Positions 1 to 12,001 of a stretch of DNA of 64,000 nt are shown here, in pieces. The first letter of the stretch is position 1, and each line of letters begins with the position of its first letter. Source of the DNA: Ziziphus jujuba (lineage: Eukaryota > Streptophyta > Magnoliopsida > Rosales > Rhamnaceae); the NCBI RefSeq assembly GCF_031755915.1, contig NC_083379.1, positions 47,624,001 through 47,688,000 on the forward strand, in the 5' to 3' direction. Made by a program: the position numbers and the translations under genes. A model generated the notes under the pieces. That model saw only the letters and a list, made by a program, of their open reading frames with translations. It searched no databases and was not told where the DNA came from.

Positions 1-99
1 TCTTTCACATATTTCATTGGTGTTGTATGTGTAAGCATATAGTGGGAAGTGCTGATGTAAATGAAAACTAAGCTTACATATGGTTTACTTTTGGTCTCT

Positions 100-101
<2 letters not shown>

Positions 102-144
<43 letters not shown>

Positions 145-170
145 ATATATATATATATATATATAAATAT
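102..170. repeat. CT and TA microsatellites
   Basis: An uninterrupted CT run of about 40 bp is followed by an alternating TA tract. The matching place in the right-hand duplicate (61830-61870) has a shorter CT run and a TA tract interrupted by a MITE, so the tract differs in length between the two duplicates. It lies just upstream of the UGT pseudogene start. Confidence 0.9.
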
Positions 171-409
171 GTATGCATATAAAAGTACTACAATCGACAA
201 ATATAAATACCATGTGATGTAATATAATGTAATCCGTTTCATGTGATGTAATATAATGTAATCCGTTGGAAACAGAGAGTGGTGGTTGGAATCAATCAAA
301 AATAGAAAGAAAGAAAAGAAAAAAATAAAATAAAATTGATGGAATGGAAGAGAAAGAAGAAATAAGCGAGCAAGTATAATTGTTGGCAATCCCGATGCCA
401 GTGCAAGGG

Positions 410-934
410 TGTAAGAGTCGCACACACCTTCGCATTTTGATTGTAAATACCAAACCAAGTTCATCGAGGGTCATTAGTCAAGCCCATGGTCACTTGCTTG
501 GATTTCTAGCTTTTGTTATACGAAATAGTACCATTATGATTCCTCGCATATTTTGATATGTATTCCTGTTGGAATGAAAATGGCTCAATAAGCTCTTTGG
601 AGGGGGGTGGCTAGTCGGTGAGTTGTTGGGTTAACCACTAGCATAGGTGAGAACTCTTGATAGCATGCTTGTAAACCTCTCTGCTGTTCTCTCCATGGAA
701 GACCGAATAAAACGAATGCATTTCCATTTCATTGTATTGTTGCCTTGTTTACTGACTATTTCCTAACAATTGTGATTATATGTTTTATTTTATTGCTTGC
801 TTGTTGCATGCACAATACTAATATCTTGTGGGTTATTTGCCTACGAGGGATATTGACGGTTGGCTTACTACCCGCGAGGGACGAGTAAGCACCGTACGAC
901 CCCGTTGTATACTTAGAATGGTGGGACCATGACA
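410..934 (+). repeat. 5' LTR of chromovirus A
   Basis: The LTR is 525 bp long, starts TG and ends CA, and pairs with 5644-6169. It begins directly after the AAGGG target duplication. Confidence 0.93.
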
Positions 935-936
935 GT

Positions 937-948
937 TGGTATCAGAGC
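937..948 (+). other. Primer binding site of chromovirus A
   Basis: TGGTATCAGAGC is the usual complement of the 3' end of initiator methionine tRNA. It lies two bases inside the 5' LTR border and shows that the element reads left to right. Confidence 0.9.
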
Positions 949-972
949 GGGGTTGGGAGTCGCTCGCACAGG

Positions 973-3900
973 ATGTCGAAGCTGACAAACGAAATGCGGT
1001 TTGATACCATCGAACAGCAGCTCGGGGAGATTGCTGGCATCATAGATGCACATATCAAAGGCCACAATTGACAGGCAGCCTTCGAAAAGATGGAGACAGT
1101 TGATGACATAGCCAGTCGAGTGAGAGCACTCGAGAGGAAACAAACCCCATGGGGGAATACTGACCCTTCGAGCTCTACTGCAGGCAAGCGAGATGGAGTC
1201 GTGGAAGAGGCTATAGAGAGATTGATGTCTACGGTCAATGAACTGACGGAAGACTTTCCAGCCACCATGGAAGCCTTAAAGATGGAAATGGGGCAAATAA
1301 ATACTAAGCTCGCCATCATCATGCGAGCGGTAGAAAATCGACCTGCTGTCTCAATGGGTAGGGACTATGGACGAATGAAAGTGCCTGAGCCCCGAGCGTA
1401 TGGAGGAGCACGAGATGCGAAGGAGCTCGAAAACTTTTTGTTTGGTATGGAACAATATTTTTGAGCAATAAAATCGGATTCAGAGGAAACGAAGGTGACC
1501 ATGGCTACAATGTACCTAACCATTGATGCAAAACTGTGGTGGTGATCCAAAGACGAAGATATCAAAAACAACTGATGCATCATTGACACATGGGACCAGC
1601 TACAGAAGGAACTTAAAAACCAATTCCTTCCCGAGAATGTGGACTACATTGCCCGTCGACATTTGAGAGAATTGAGACAGATCGGTAATGTAAGGAACTA
1701 TGTGAAAGCATTCTCGGCACTCATGCTCGATATACGTGACATGTCTGAGAAGGATAAGCACTTTTACTTCCTGAAAGGGCTGAAACCTTAGGTTAGGACA
1801 GAACTTCATCAATAGAGAGTACAAGACTTAGCCTCAGTGCTAAGGGCAGCAGTGCGCCTAATGGACTACTCAACAGAGAGCCCCATTAATAGAAGGCCCC
1901 AATCGCCTCCTTCGAATGCCAATAGTGGTAGACCCTTCAGGCCTACCAATCTCACAAGACCTGGGGGAGGCGACAATAGGAAACCTTCGAGCACGAGAGA
2001 GCCTCCACCGCGGAACCCCAATGTATTCGGATTTAGATCCTAACCTATGTCATGTTTCCTATGTAATGGTCCCCACAGAGTGGGCGAATGCCCCCATAAG
2101 ACCACTCTTAGTGCGCTACAAGCATCTATTCGCTCCCAAGAGCACGAGGGAGGGCGAGAGGAGGCAGTAGAAGAAGGAGAAGACGGCGCACAAGTGGGAG
2201 CGCTGAGATTCTTGAATGCCCTTAATGGACAGGTCGTTCAGGCCAGGAAGACCAGCGAGAAAGGTCTTATGTTCGTGGATGCGGAGATAAATGGAAAGGC
2301 TGCAAAGAGTGTGATGGTGGACACAGGTGCCACCCACAACTTTTGTTCAGAGATTGAAGCTCGAAGGTTAAGCTTATGCTTACAAAATGACGCAGGGCAA
2401 TTGAAAGCAGTAAATTCCAAAGCCTTACCTACGGTGGGTTTGGTGAAACAAGTCCCTTTCAAGTTAGAAACTTGGGAGGACTGGGTAGATTTGATTGTAG
2501 TACCAATGGATGACTTTGATGTAATCTTGGGAATGGACTTCCTAGTGAAGAAGAAGGCAATCACTATTCCCACCGCTAACAGCCTGTTGATGATGGGGGA
2601 ACAAACGGGAGTAGTTCCCGTACAGAGGAAGCAACTGAACAACCCCAAACTTCTATCGGCTCTCCAATTTAAGAAGGGAGTAAGAAGCAAAGAACCCTCT
2701 TACATAGCATTGGTGGTAGCGAGGGAGGGTGAAGATGATGAAACTACCCCTCCTATGGTACTAGATGCCTTGAAATTATTCGGTAATGTGATGCCAGACA
2801 ACTTACCAAGGAACCCCTACCTCCTCGATGAGATATTGACCATAAAATCGAACTGATACCGGGAGCGAAACGTCCGACAAAAGCACCTTATCGGATGGCC
2901 CTTCTTGAGCTGGCAGAACTACGGAAACAACTCAGGGAACTTTTGGAAGCAGGGTTCCTGAGACCCTCGAAGGCACCTTATGGCGCTCCAGTATTATTCC
3001 AGAAGACGAAAGATGGAATTTTGTGCCTATGCGTAGACTACCGACCACTGAACAAGGTCACAGTGCGAAACAAATACCCGATCCCCTTAATAGCTGACTT
3101 GTTCGACCAGCTAAGTGGAGCCAAATTTTTCACTAAATTGGATTTGAGATCGGAATACTACCAGGTGAGAATTGTTGAAGGAGACGAAGAGAAAACCACT
3201 TGCGTTACACGATACGGAGCCTTTGAATTCCTGGTGATGCCTTTTGGGTTGACGAATGCACTAGCAACATTTTGCACTCTCATGAACCAAGTGTTTCGAG
3301 ATTTCCTTGACAAATTTGTGGTGGTGTACCTTGATGACATTGTAATCTTTAGCCCTAACTTATAAGAACATGTCGAACACATTCGAATGGTATTTCAGAG
3401 ACTCCGAGGAAATCAATTATTTGTGAAGAAGGAAAAATGTGCATTTGGCAAGAGACGAATCAAGTTTCTTGGACACATCATCGAGGAAGGAAAGATCCGT
3501 ATGGACATGGAGAAGGTAAAAGCCATCCAAGGGTGGAAAACTCCCGCCAATGTGAAAGAACTTAGATCGTTTCTGGGATTGGAAAATTACTACCGTCGTT
3601 TAGTAAAATGGTACTCGAAGAAAGCAACTCCCCTAACGGAATTGCTAAAGAAGGAGGTGCCTTGGAAGTGGAGCAAGGAATGCGAGGGCGCATTCGAGGA
3701 CCTAAAGAAAGCTATGATGAAAGACCCGGTGTTGGCCCTGCCAGACATCACAAGACCCTTCGAAGTCCAAACCGATGCATCTAATTTCGCTTTAGGTGGA
3801 GTCCTATTCCAAGATGGTCATCCTGTCGCCTACGAAAGCAGGAAGTTGTCAGTGGCAGAAAGAAACTATACGGCTCAAGAAAAGGAGATGCTTGCTGTAA

Positions 3901-5632
3901 TTCATTGTTTAAGAACCTGGAGACACTACTTATTGGGGTCAAGCTTTGTAGTAAAGACTGATAACTCAGTCGTTAGTCACTTCCTTACACAACCAAAACT
4001 AACCCCAAAACAAGCTCGTTGGTAGGAATTCATTGCGGAGTTTGACCTTCATTTCGAGCACAAAGCGGGAACCAAAAACCACGCGGTGGATGCCCTAAGT
4101 CATAAGATGGAGCTTGCGGCACTAAGGGTGTTGGCTAACATGGCTGCGAGTACTATCGCGACTTCAATGCGAGAGCTGATAAAGCAGTATCTAGGGGGAG
4201 ATCAATGTGCACAAAATATCCTCAAACTGTGCAAGGAGGGAAAAACTCGTCAATTTTGGGAGGAGAATGGCTTACTGTGGACAAAAATAAATAGGTTGTT
4301 TGTCCCAAAGGCTGGAGACCCAAGAAAGATGTTAATGAGAGAATGCCATGATATTTTGTGGGCTGGACATCCGGGGTGGCAAAGGACGTATGCCTTAATC
4401 AAACAGGGATATTATTGGCCATAGATGCGTGATGATATTATGGACTACATCCGAACCTGTCTTGTGTGCCAACAGGACAAAGTTGAGAGGCAGAAACCAT
4501 CAGGGCTGTTGGAACCTTTATTCGTCCCGTCACGACCATGGGAGAGTGTGTCAATCGATTTCATCACCAACCTTCCAAAGATTGAGGATCTTTCGAGTAT
4601 TTTGGTTATTGTGGATCGATTCTCAAAATATGCAACGTTCATCCTTGCCTCAAAGTACTGTACGACTGAGGAAACCACCCGCTTATTCTTCATGTTTGTG
4701 GTGAAATATTAGGGTGTGCCCCGACACATTATAAGCGATAGAGATGCAAAGTTCATAGGATCTTTCTGGACAGAACTATTCAAGCTTTTTGGGTCCCAGC
4801 TCAACATTTTCTCCAGTTATCACCCGCAAACGGATGGGCAGAAGGAAAGATTCAATGGCATGTTGGAGGAGTACCTACGACACTTTGTTAGTGCCAATCA
4901 GAAGAATTGGGCACAACTCCTTGATGTAGCTCAATTTTGCTTCAACGACAGAAGGGATCTCCTACAAGTAAGTGCCCATTTGAAATAGTTAACAGCCAGA
5001 AGCCCTTACTTCCACACACAGTCGATGAGTACCAAGGCAAGAACCCAAGGGCTTTCAACTTCACCAAAGAGTGGAAGAACAACATGGAAATAGCCAGGGC
5101 CTACTTGGAGAAGGCGGCAAATCGGATGAAAAAATGGGCAGACAAAGACCGGCGATCCCTAGAGTTCAATGCGGGGGATATGGTGATGGTTAAATTAACT
5201 CGAGAGCAATTTTGCTGGTTAAGGGATAGAGACCCCAAGTTGATGAGAAAATATGAGGGATCAATGCCGATTATCGCCAAAATAAGGAGGGCGTCGTATA
5301 AGGTGGTTACCCCAGGATGGATAAGAGTGCACCCGGTATTCCACGTCAGCAACCTCAAGCCATACTATGTCGACAAGGAGGATCCAGCGCGCAACACTCC
5401 AGCAAGAGCCGAAGTCAAGCCCAAGCTGCCGAAGACAACCAAGGAAGTGGAGGAAATCCTTGCAGAAAGAACCAGACGCGTGCATCGACAGCCAATACGA
5501 GAGTACCTCATCAAGTGGAAGGGACTAGGAGAAGAAGAAACCAGCTGAGAGAAGGAAGGCAACTTGGCACCCTACAAGCATCAGATCAAGGAGTTCAAAG
5601 CAGCCGAGTCATCAAGGGCGTCGATAGAATGA
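973..5632 (+). pseudogene. gag-pol of chromovirus A, many stops and two frameshifts
   Basis: The reading starts at ATG 973. In order it shows a gag, a CCHC zinc knuckle (CFLCNGPHRVGECPHK, from ~2050), a retropepsin motif VDTGATHNF (~2320), RT with YLDDIV (~3328), RNase H with TDAS (~3770), integrase HHCC and DD-E core (~4340-4900) and a chromodomain ending at the stop at 5630. It is broken by in-frame stops, for example at 1069, 1462, 3363, 4023, 4422, 4710 and 5546, and by frame changes near 2835 and 4940-4980. Compared with element B, several stops fit single transitions: Gln codons at 4023 and 4422, Trp codons at 4710 and 5546. It cannot encode a full polyprotein. Confidence 0.92.
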
Positions 5633-5643
5633 GTGGGGGAGGA
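5632..5643 (+). other. Polypurine tract of chromovirus A
   Basis: A G-rich tract, AGTGGGGGAGGA, lies immediately 5' of the 3' LTR, where plus-strand DNA priming is expected. Confidence 0.8.
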
Positions 5644-6169
5644 TGTAAGAGTCACACACACCTCCGTATTTTGATTGTAAATACCAAACCAAGTTCATCC
5701 AGGGTAATTAGTCAAGCCCATGGTCACTTGCTTGGATTTCTAGCTTTTGTTATATGAAATAGTGCCATTATGATTCCTTGCATATTTTGATATGTATTCC
5801 TATCGGAATGAAAATGGCTCAATAAGCTCTTTGGAGGGGGGTGGCTAGTTGGCGAGCTGTTGGGCTAGACCACTAGCATAGGTGAGAACTCTTGATAGCA
5901 TGCTTGTAAACCTCTCTACTGTTCTCCCCATGGAAGACCGAATAAAACGAATGCATTTCCATTTCATTGTATTCTTGCCTTGTTTATTGACCATTTCCTA
6001 ACAATTGTGATTACATGCTTTATTTTATTGCTTGCTTGATGCATGCGCAATACTAATATCGTGTGGGTTATTTGCTTGCGAGGGACATTGACGGTTGGCT
6101 TACTACCCGTGAGGGGCGAGTAAGCACCGCACGGTCCCGTTGTACGCTTAGAACGATGGGACAGTGACA
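5644..6169 (+). repeat. 3' LTR of chromovirus A
   Basis: This 526-bp copy of 410-934 is followed by the second AAGGG target copy and then by the resumed UGT fragment. Confidence 0.93.
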
Positions 6170-6290
6170 AAGGGCATATGAAGCCGATGGTACGTGCAGT
6201 TTTCCAAGCGCCCAGAGCTAGTTTCAAAGTGCAAGCTAAGGGTGGTCTCAAAGTCAAAGTGACACCGGTTTTGCCTTCATTGACCCGGAG

Positions 6291-9200
6291 TGTCAAGACC
6301 TGTCCAAAATTCCTCACCGGAACCCTAGACAAGCCCTGATCTCAGGGAAACCCTACCGCACCCTCCAATGGAAAATCCGGCAGAACCTTCCCTAAGGGTT
6401 GGACTTACCACAAATTTTCTGCACTGAAAACACACTTCTATATACATCCCCTTATTCCTCCCACAATACTACAATTTGATTCCACAAATTTACAGCATTC
6501 CAAATGAATAACAGTAAATCAGTGGACAAATAATAACTACACGTCCAATAAAGTATACAGAGCATTATACAAATAAATGTGGAATTAATACGATGACAGA
6601 TAAAGAAGTAATACAAGATGAAGAGGAAAAAGGGAAGAAATGCTTCTCGGACTTTCGGCAATGAACTGAGACGTCGGGCTCGCCTGGATGATCAACGTCT
6701 CCCAACCTGGACCTAGGGGAACGGAATTTGAAAATATGAGATGCTAATCATCTCAGTTAGTGACCCTAACTACTGTACAATTATAATATTAATAATATAA
6801 CAATAAAAGGAATTTAATTAATCAATACCAAACAATTAAATAAATAAATAAATAATAAACATTTGAAAGTAATACTTTCTCTCAAAACCCTCACTATTCA
6901 CTCCGTTGGAAATGTTCTCCTTTTAAAACATTTTCACCAAAATCCGATTGTTCGTTCGCCCAAAAATCAAGGAATCATTAATTGAACAATTAATAATTAA
7001 ATAATCCAAATATAAATAAAATGTAATAAAACATAATAAATAATTTTTGAACATTTTAGGGTTTGAAATTTCTATCTGAAAATTTATACTTGACGCACCA
7101 CACCATATACCAGTGATGCCCTTCGATACCTAGCGTCCCGAGCACCGACTGGTGGGGGGGGGGGGGGTTAAAGAGAGAAACTCGCATACGGCGCTTCGGC
7201 GTCTCGACAGCGCCGCTGCTGAAACCGTCATCCCGGCCACGGAGGGGGGCGGCTATGGCCAATATCAAACTTGCCTGCCCTCGGTCCAATGGCAACTCAC
7301 GGGAGACATAATAACTTGCGCGCTAATCACATATACAACCAGAACACCAATACTGTATGAGTGCGTCTAAAATAAAAATAACCAAATTTTCCAAAAATCA
7401 CCATGGGAATCATACCATTTTTCGAACTCAATCTCCCACATTTTTCTTTAACATTTCCGGTACAAAACCGCCGATAATCATAAACAAATAATTTTTCTCG
7501 TATCACAAAGTCCATCAAATAATATTCCACGGGCATAATTATAAAATTTGAAACCACCAATTTAAACCAATATTTTCCTTAAAATATTTAAACCAATCAT
7601 GCACAAAAATAATATAAAAATCCAGATATAACTAATTAATGAAAATACCTTGCTCATGCGTAATAATACAATTAAATCATAATAATGATCAAAAATCCAT
7701 TAATAAACCAAATTTTCATTTAGTAGCAATAAACATATACGTACTTATAAAATAATATTTTTGCACAATTATAATTAAATTTCCACCACCTTAGCATAAT
7801 TCTAAATACCAACTTAACACCAAATAAACATAATTAATCACCTCAAAATAGTTTTAAAGGTCGGTCACTCACCTTAAGCACGTATATCAATCAAGATCCT
7901 CCGCATGATTGACTCCACTACCCACACGTGCACCTAAAACATCCATAATACACAAAACCAATTATATTAATATTTTAATCGGGTAACACCCAAATAGGTA
8001 CCCGGGGAGCAAACACAAACGACAACCAAAATTGACGAGTAATATACCAAATCGAAGCTTGAGTGACGAGGATTACGAATCCCATCTTACTTCCCGGAGA
8101 TCGGACCCGAGGTGGCCGGAATCTCACCGGAAAGCTTTCGGGATTCAACTCTTAGATTCTCTCAAATTGTCGTGAATTGGAGGAAAAGGACACCGGATTT
8201 AGATTCAGGGGGTCGAAATTAGTGGGGAGGGACTGGCGGTGCAACTGGGTACTCGCCGGAACTGGATTTTCCGGCGAACCATCGCGGTCACGGGCAAGAT
8301 TTTTAAGGGTTTTGTAGTTCAAGGGGAGAGGGTTTCAACGGGACCGGCGGTGAGGGAAACGGAGGCCGAACGGCGAAGAGATCTGGGTTTGAAGATTTTC
8401 GGCCCCTCGCCGGAAAATACTCCGATCCCGGTGCGTCGGAGGTCCGGTAACAGTAAAATTTGGTGGGCTGGCCGAAAATGAGGAGGTGGTGAGGGGTGGC
8501 TGGAGCGTGTGGCCTGAAAATGGCCGAAAATTGGTCAAATGGAAGTGGCTGGTGGTTTTCTCTTTCCTTCTCTCTCTCCTCTCTCTGTCAGGACCCGTCC
8601 AAGATTCCTCACCGGAACCCTAGACAAGCCCTGATCCCAGGGAAATACCACCGAACCTTCCAAAGGAAAATCCGGCAGCACATCCCCTAAGGGCAGGACT
8701 TACCACAAATTTCCTGCACTGAAAACACACTTCTATATACATCTCTTTATTCCTCCCACGTTACTACAATTTAATTCCACAAATTTACAGCACTCCAAAA
8801 GAATAACAGCAATCCAGTGCATAATTAACAACTACATGTCCAATACAGTATACAGAGCATTATACAAATAAATATGGAATTAATACAATGACAGATGAAA
8901 CAATACAAGCTGGAGAGGAAAAAGGGAAGAAATACTTCTTGGACTTTCGGCAACGAATTGAGACGTTGGGCTCGCCCCGGACAATCAACGTCTCCCAACC
9001 TGGACCTAGGGGAACGGGATTTAAAAACATGAGATGCTAATCATCTCAGTGAGTGACCCTATCTACTGTACACTTTTAATATTTATCATATAACAAATAA
9101 AGGAATTTAATTAATACCAACAATTAAATAATAAATAATAATAACAATTGAAGTAATATTTTCTTTCAAAACCCTCACTATTCACTCCGTTGGAAATGTT

Positions 9201-11990
9201 TCCATTTTAAAACATTTTCACAAAACTCGATATTCGTACTTCCCGAAAACCAAGGGATCAAATAATTTAATAAACAATAAATAAATACCCCAAATATAAA
9301 TAAAATGTAATGAGATATAATAAATAAATTTTGAATACTTTGGGGTTTGAAATTTCTTTATCCGAAAATTTATACTTGACGCACCACACCATATACCAGT
9401 GATGCCCTCCGATACCCAGCGTCCCGAGCACCGACTGGCGGGGAGATTAAAGAGAGAAACTTGCAAACGGTACTTCGGCGTCTCGACAGTACCGCTGCTC
9501 AAACCATCATCCCGGCCAAGGAGGGGGCCGGCTGATGCACAATATATAAGACTTGCCTGCCCTCGGTCCAATGGCAACTCACAGGAGACATAATACTTGC
9601 GCGCTAACCACATATACACCGGAACACCAATATTGTATGAGTGCGTCTAAAATAATTATTAAATTAATTATAACCGTACCGATTTTCCAAAAATTACCGT
9701 GGGAAATATACCAGTTTTCAAATTTACCATCCCATATATTTTCCTTTAACATACCCGGTACGAAACCATCGATAACCATATAAAAATAATTTTTCTCGTA
9801 ACACGAGGTTCAACAAATAATATTCTACGGGCATAATTATAAAATTTAAACAACCAATTTAAACAAATAATTTCCTTACAATATTTAAACCAATTATGCC
9901 CAAAAAAATAATATAAAAATTCAGACACAATTAATTTACGAAAATACCTTGCTCATGTGTAATAAATACAATTAAATCACAATAATAAAAATCGGGGATT
10001 TCTTAATAACCCAAAAATTCCATTTAGCACCAATAAACATACACGTACTTATAAACTAATATGTTTCTATAATTATAATTAAATTTCACCACATGAGCAT
10101 AATTACAGATATCAATTAAACACCAAATAAATATAATTAATTACCCCAAAACATTTTTAAAGGTGGGGTGGGTCACTCACCTGCAGCACACAATTAACCT
10201 AAGATCCTCTATGGGATCAATTCCACGACTCACCCGTGCTCCTAGAACACAATTCACACACAGTCAAATAAATTAATATTTTATTCGGCTAAATAATACC
10301 CGGTACCTGGGAGGTCTAACACAAACGTTAACCAAAATTGACAAATTATATGTCTATGAAAAGCTTGTGAGATGAGAATCACATTACCGACCTCCATTGG
10401 GCTCAATTCGACCGGCGGTGGCCGGAAAGTTTCGGCCGGTCTTGATCTCCTCGTATCTCACGAACCACTTCGAATTTTAGAAATTGGAGGCCATATTTGG
10501 GATCAGAAGACCCAAAATAGGGGGAAAGGAGGTTTAATTTAATTTGGGTTGGTCGGAATACGGCGGAATCGCCGGAAAATTTAAACTCGCCGCCCCCGAC
10601 TTCATCGGCCCAATTTGGGCGCGTCGCCGGCCGGTCGGCCGCCAAATTTGGCTGGTGAGCTCGCCGGCGTGTGGTCTTGGATGGTGGCCAGTGTGTGTGG
10701 CTTGTGGTGGCCGGAGAAAGATGAACATGGGAGAGAGAGAGAGAGACGGCCGGTGGGAAGGAAGAAAGAAGGAAAGAAAGAAGAAGAGGAAGAAGAAGAG
10801 GAAGGGGAAGGCTCGGGTGTTTTCCCACGTGGGGAAAAGGAAAAAAAGAAAAAGGAAAAGAAATAAAAAGAAATAAATTAAAATTAATTAAATAATATTA
10901 AAAATAATATTATTACATAAAATAACAATAATATAATAATTTGGTATTAAACATGGTTGATATGTGGCATCTCACCATGGTGACACATGGTCACATTTAT
11001 TAAGTCACACGTGGCACATTGTTACATGTTTAAAAATAATATTAAAATAATACAGTATTTGAAAACCTCTACAGGTCCATAACTTTCAAACCACATGTCC
11101 AAATCAAACGTGCTACTAGTCTGCGGACTCGTATCGACGAGCACTTCACAACCATGCATGAGTCAAAGCTCAACTTTGCATGAATAAAAAGTCAACTCCG
11201 GTACCCCTTGGACAATTTGGACCTCAACTTGTTTTGCTCATAACTTTCAAACCGTAGCTCCGTTTTCAACGTGCTACTAGTTTACGAACTCGTGCCAACG
11301 TGTACTTTGTAACGGTACCTCAATCAACCTAAAATTCCAACCGGAACAAAAAGTCAACTTTTGACCCTTTTGGTCAAAGGTCAACGGTCAACCTCCGTCA
11401 AAGTTGGAAAATTTCCGGTGTACTTTGGGATGGGGTGTTACACTCTCTCTTTCTCTCTCCTTCCCCGCCATTTTGCCAAAATAAAAGCCACCTTGGGTGA
11501 CACTGTTCACCCACATGGACCTCTCAGATGTCGACACATGGCGTCACTGTTCACTTAAGCCAGATATAATAAAATATTACGGTATTCGGAAAATTTCACA
11601 TGTCCATAACTTTTTAACCAGATGTCCAAATTAAGCGTGCCGCTAGTCTATGAACTCGTATCGACGAGTACTTTACAACCATATGAAAGTCAAAACAAAA
11701 TTCTACAACCATAAAAAGTCAACTACCGACACCTTTTGGACAGTTTGAATCTCGACTTGTTTTACCCATAACTTTCAAACCATTTCTCCATTTTTGACGT
11801 GCTACTAGTCTACGAACTCGTGCCGATGTGTACTTCGTAACGGTACCTCAGTCAACCTAGAATTCCATCCGAGTTAAAAAGTCAACTTTTGACCCTTTCG
11901 GTCAACGGTCAACGATCAAAGTCAACGGTCAACAGTCAACCTCGGTCAAAGTTGAAAAATTTCCGTTGTACTTCGGAACGGGGTGTTACA
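6291..11990 (-). repeat. 3' LTR of the Del-like element, split by a solo LTR
   Basis: The LTR lies at 6291-8585 and 11448-11990 and is interrupted by a solo LTR of the same family (8586-11442). It matches 14884-17475, with 8 differences in the first ~110 bp by eye. The right copy lacks a stretch of roughly 200 bp near 16115. A run of about 14 G occurs at 7153 and again at 15732. Confidence 0.85.
8586..11442 (-). mobile_element. Solo LTR of the same family nested in the LTR
   Basis: The unit starts TGTCAGGACC, ends GGGGTGTTACA and is flanked by CTCTC on both sides (8581-8585 and 11443-11447). No interior or second LTR is present, so it is a solo LTR, probably left by recombination between two LTRs. 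It carries a polypurine GA/AAG stretch (10730-10870) and the near-palindrome TTTTCCCACGTGGGGAAAA at ~10818. It belongs to a subtype shared with 28908-31760 and 51901-54891. Confidence 0.88.
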
Positions 11991-12001
11991 ATCTTCCCCC
12001 C
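11991..12001 (-). other. Polypurine tract of the Del-like element
   Basis: On the minus strand GGGGGGAAGAT lies directly before the LTR start TGTAACACC, as expected for the plus-strand primer of an element reading right to left. Confidence 0.7.

Larger units (their letters stand above)
410..6169 (+). mobile_element. Ty3/gypsy chromovirus A, complete but decayed
   Basis: This LTR retrotransposon has LTRs at 410-934 and 5644-6169, starting TGTAAGAG and ending TGACA. The target duplication AAGGG is present at 405-409 and 6170-6174. The intact paralogous site (62242-62246) has one AAGGG, which confirms the borders. A primer binding site matching initiator-methionine tRNA follows the 5' LTR and a purine tract precedes the 3' LTR. 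The order gag, protease, RT, RNase H, integrase, chromodomain fixes it as a chromovirus. About 10 differences in the first ~180 bp of the two LTRs point to an old insertion. Confidence 0.95.

Noticed and set aside
7056..7370. Conserved ~80-codon frames in the LTRs (also 9218-9619, 15559-15946 and 29612-29872)
   Set aside because: They are conserved only because the LTR is repeated. Frames shift between copies and no domain is recognisable.
10403..10876. Long open frames on both strands around 10.4-10.9 kb (also at 30.8-31.2, 31.7-32.3 and 52.4-52.8 kb)
   Set aside because: They are products of GC-richer and purine-rich LTR sequence, give low-complexity Lys/Arg/Glu or Pro/Ser proteins, and recur in every LTR copy with altered frames.
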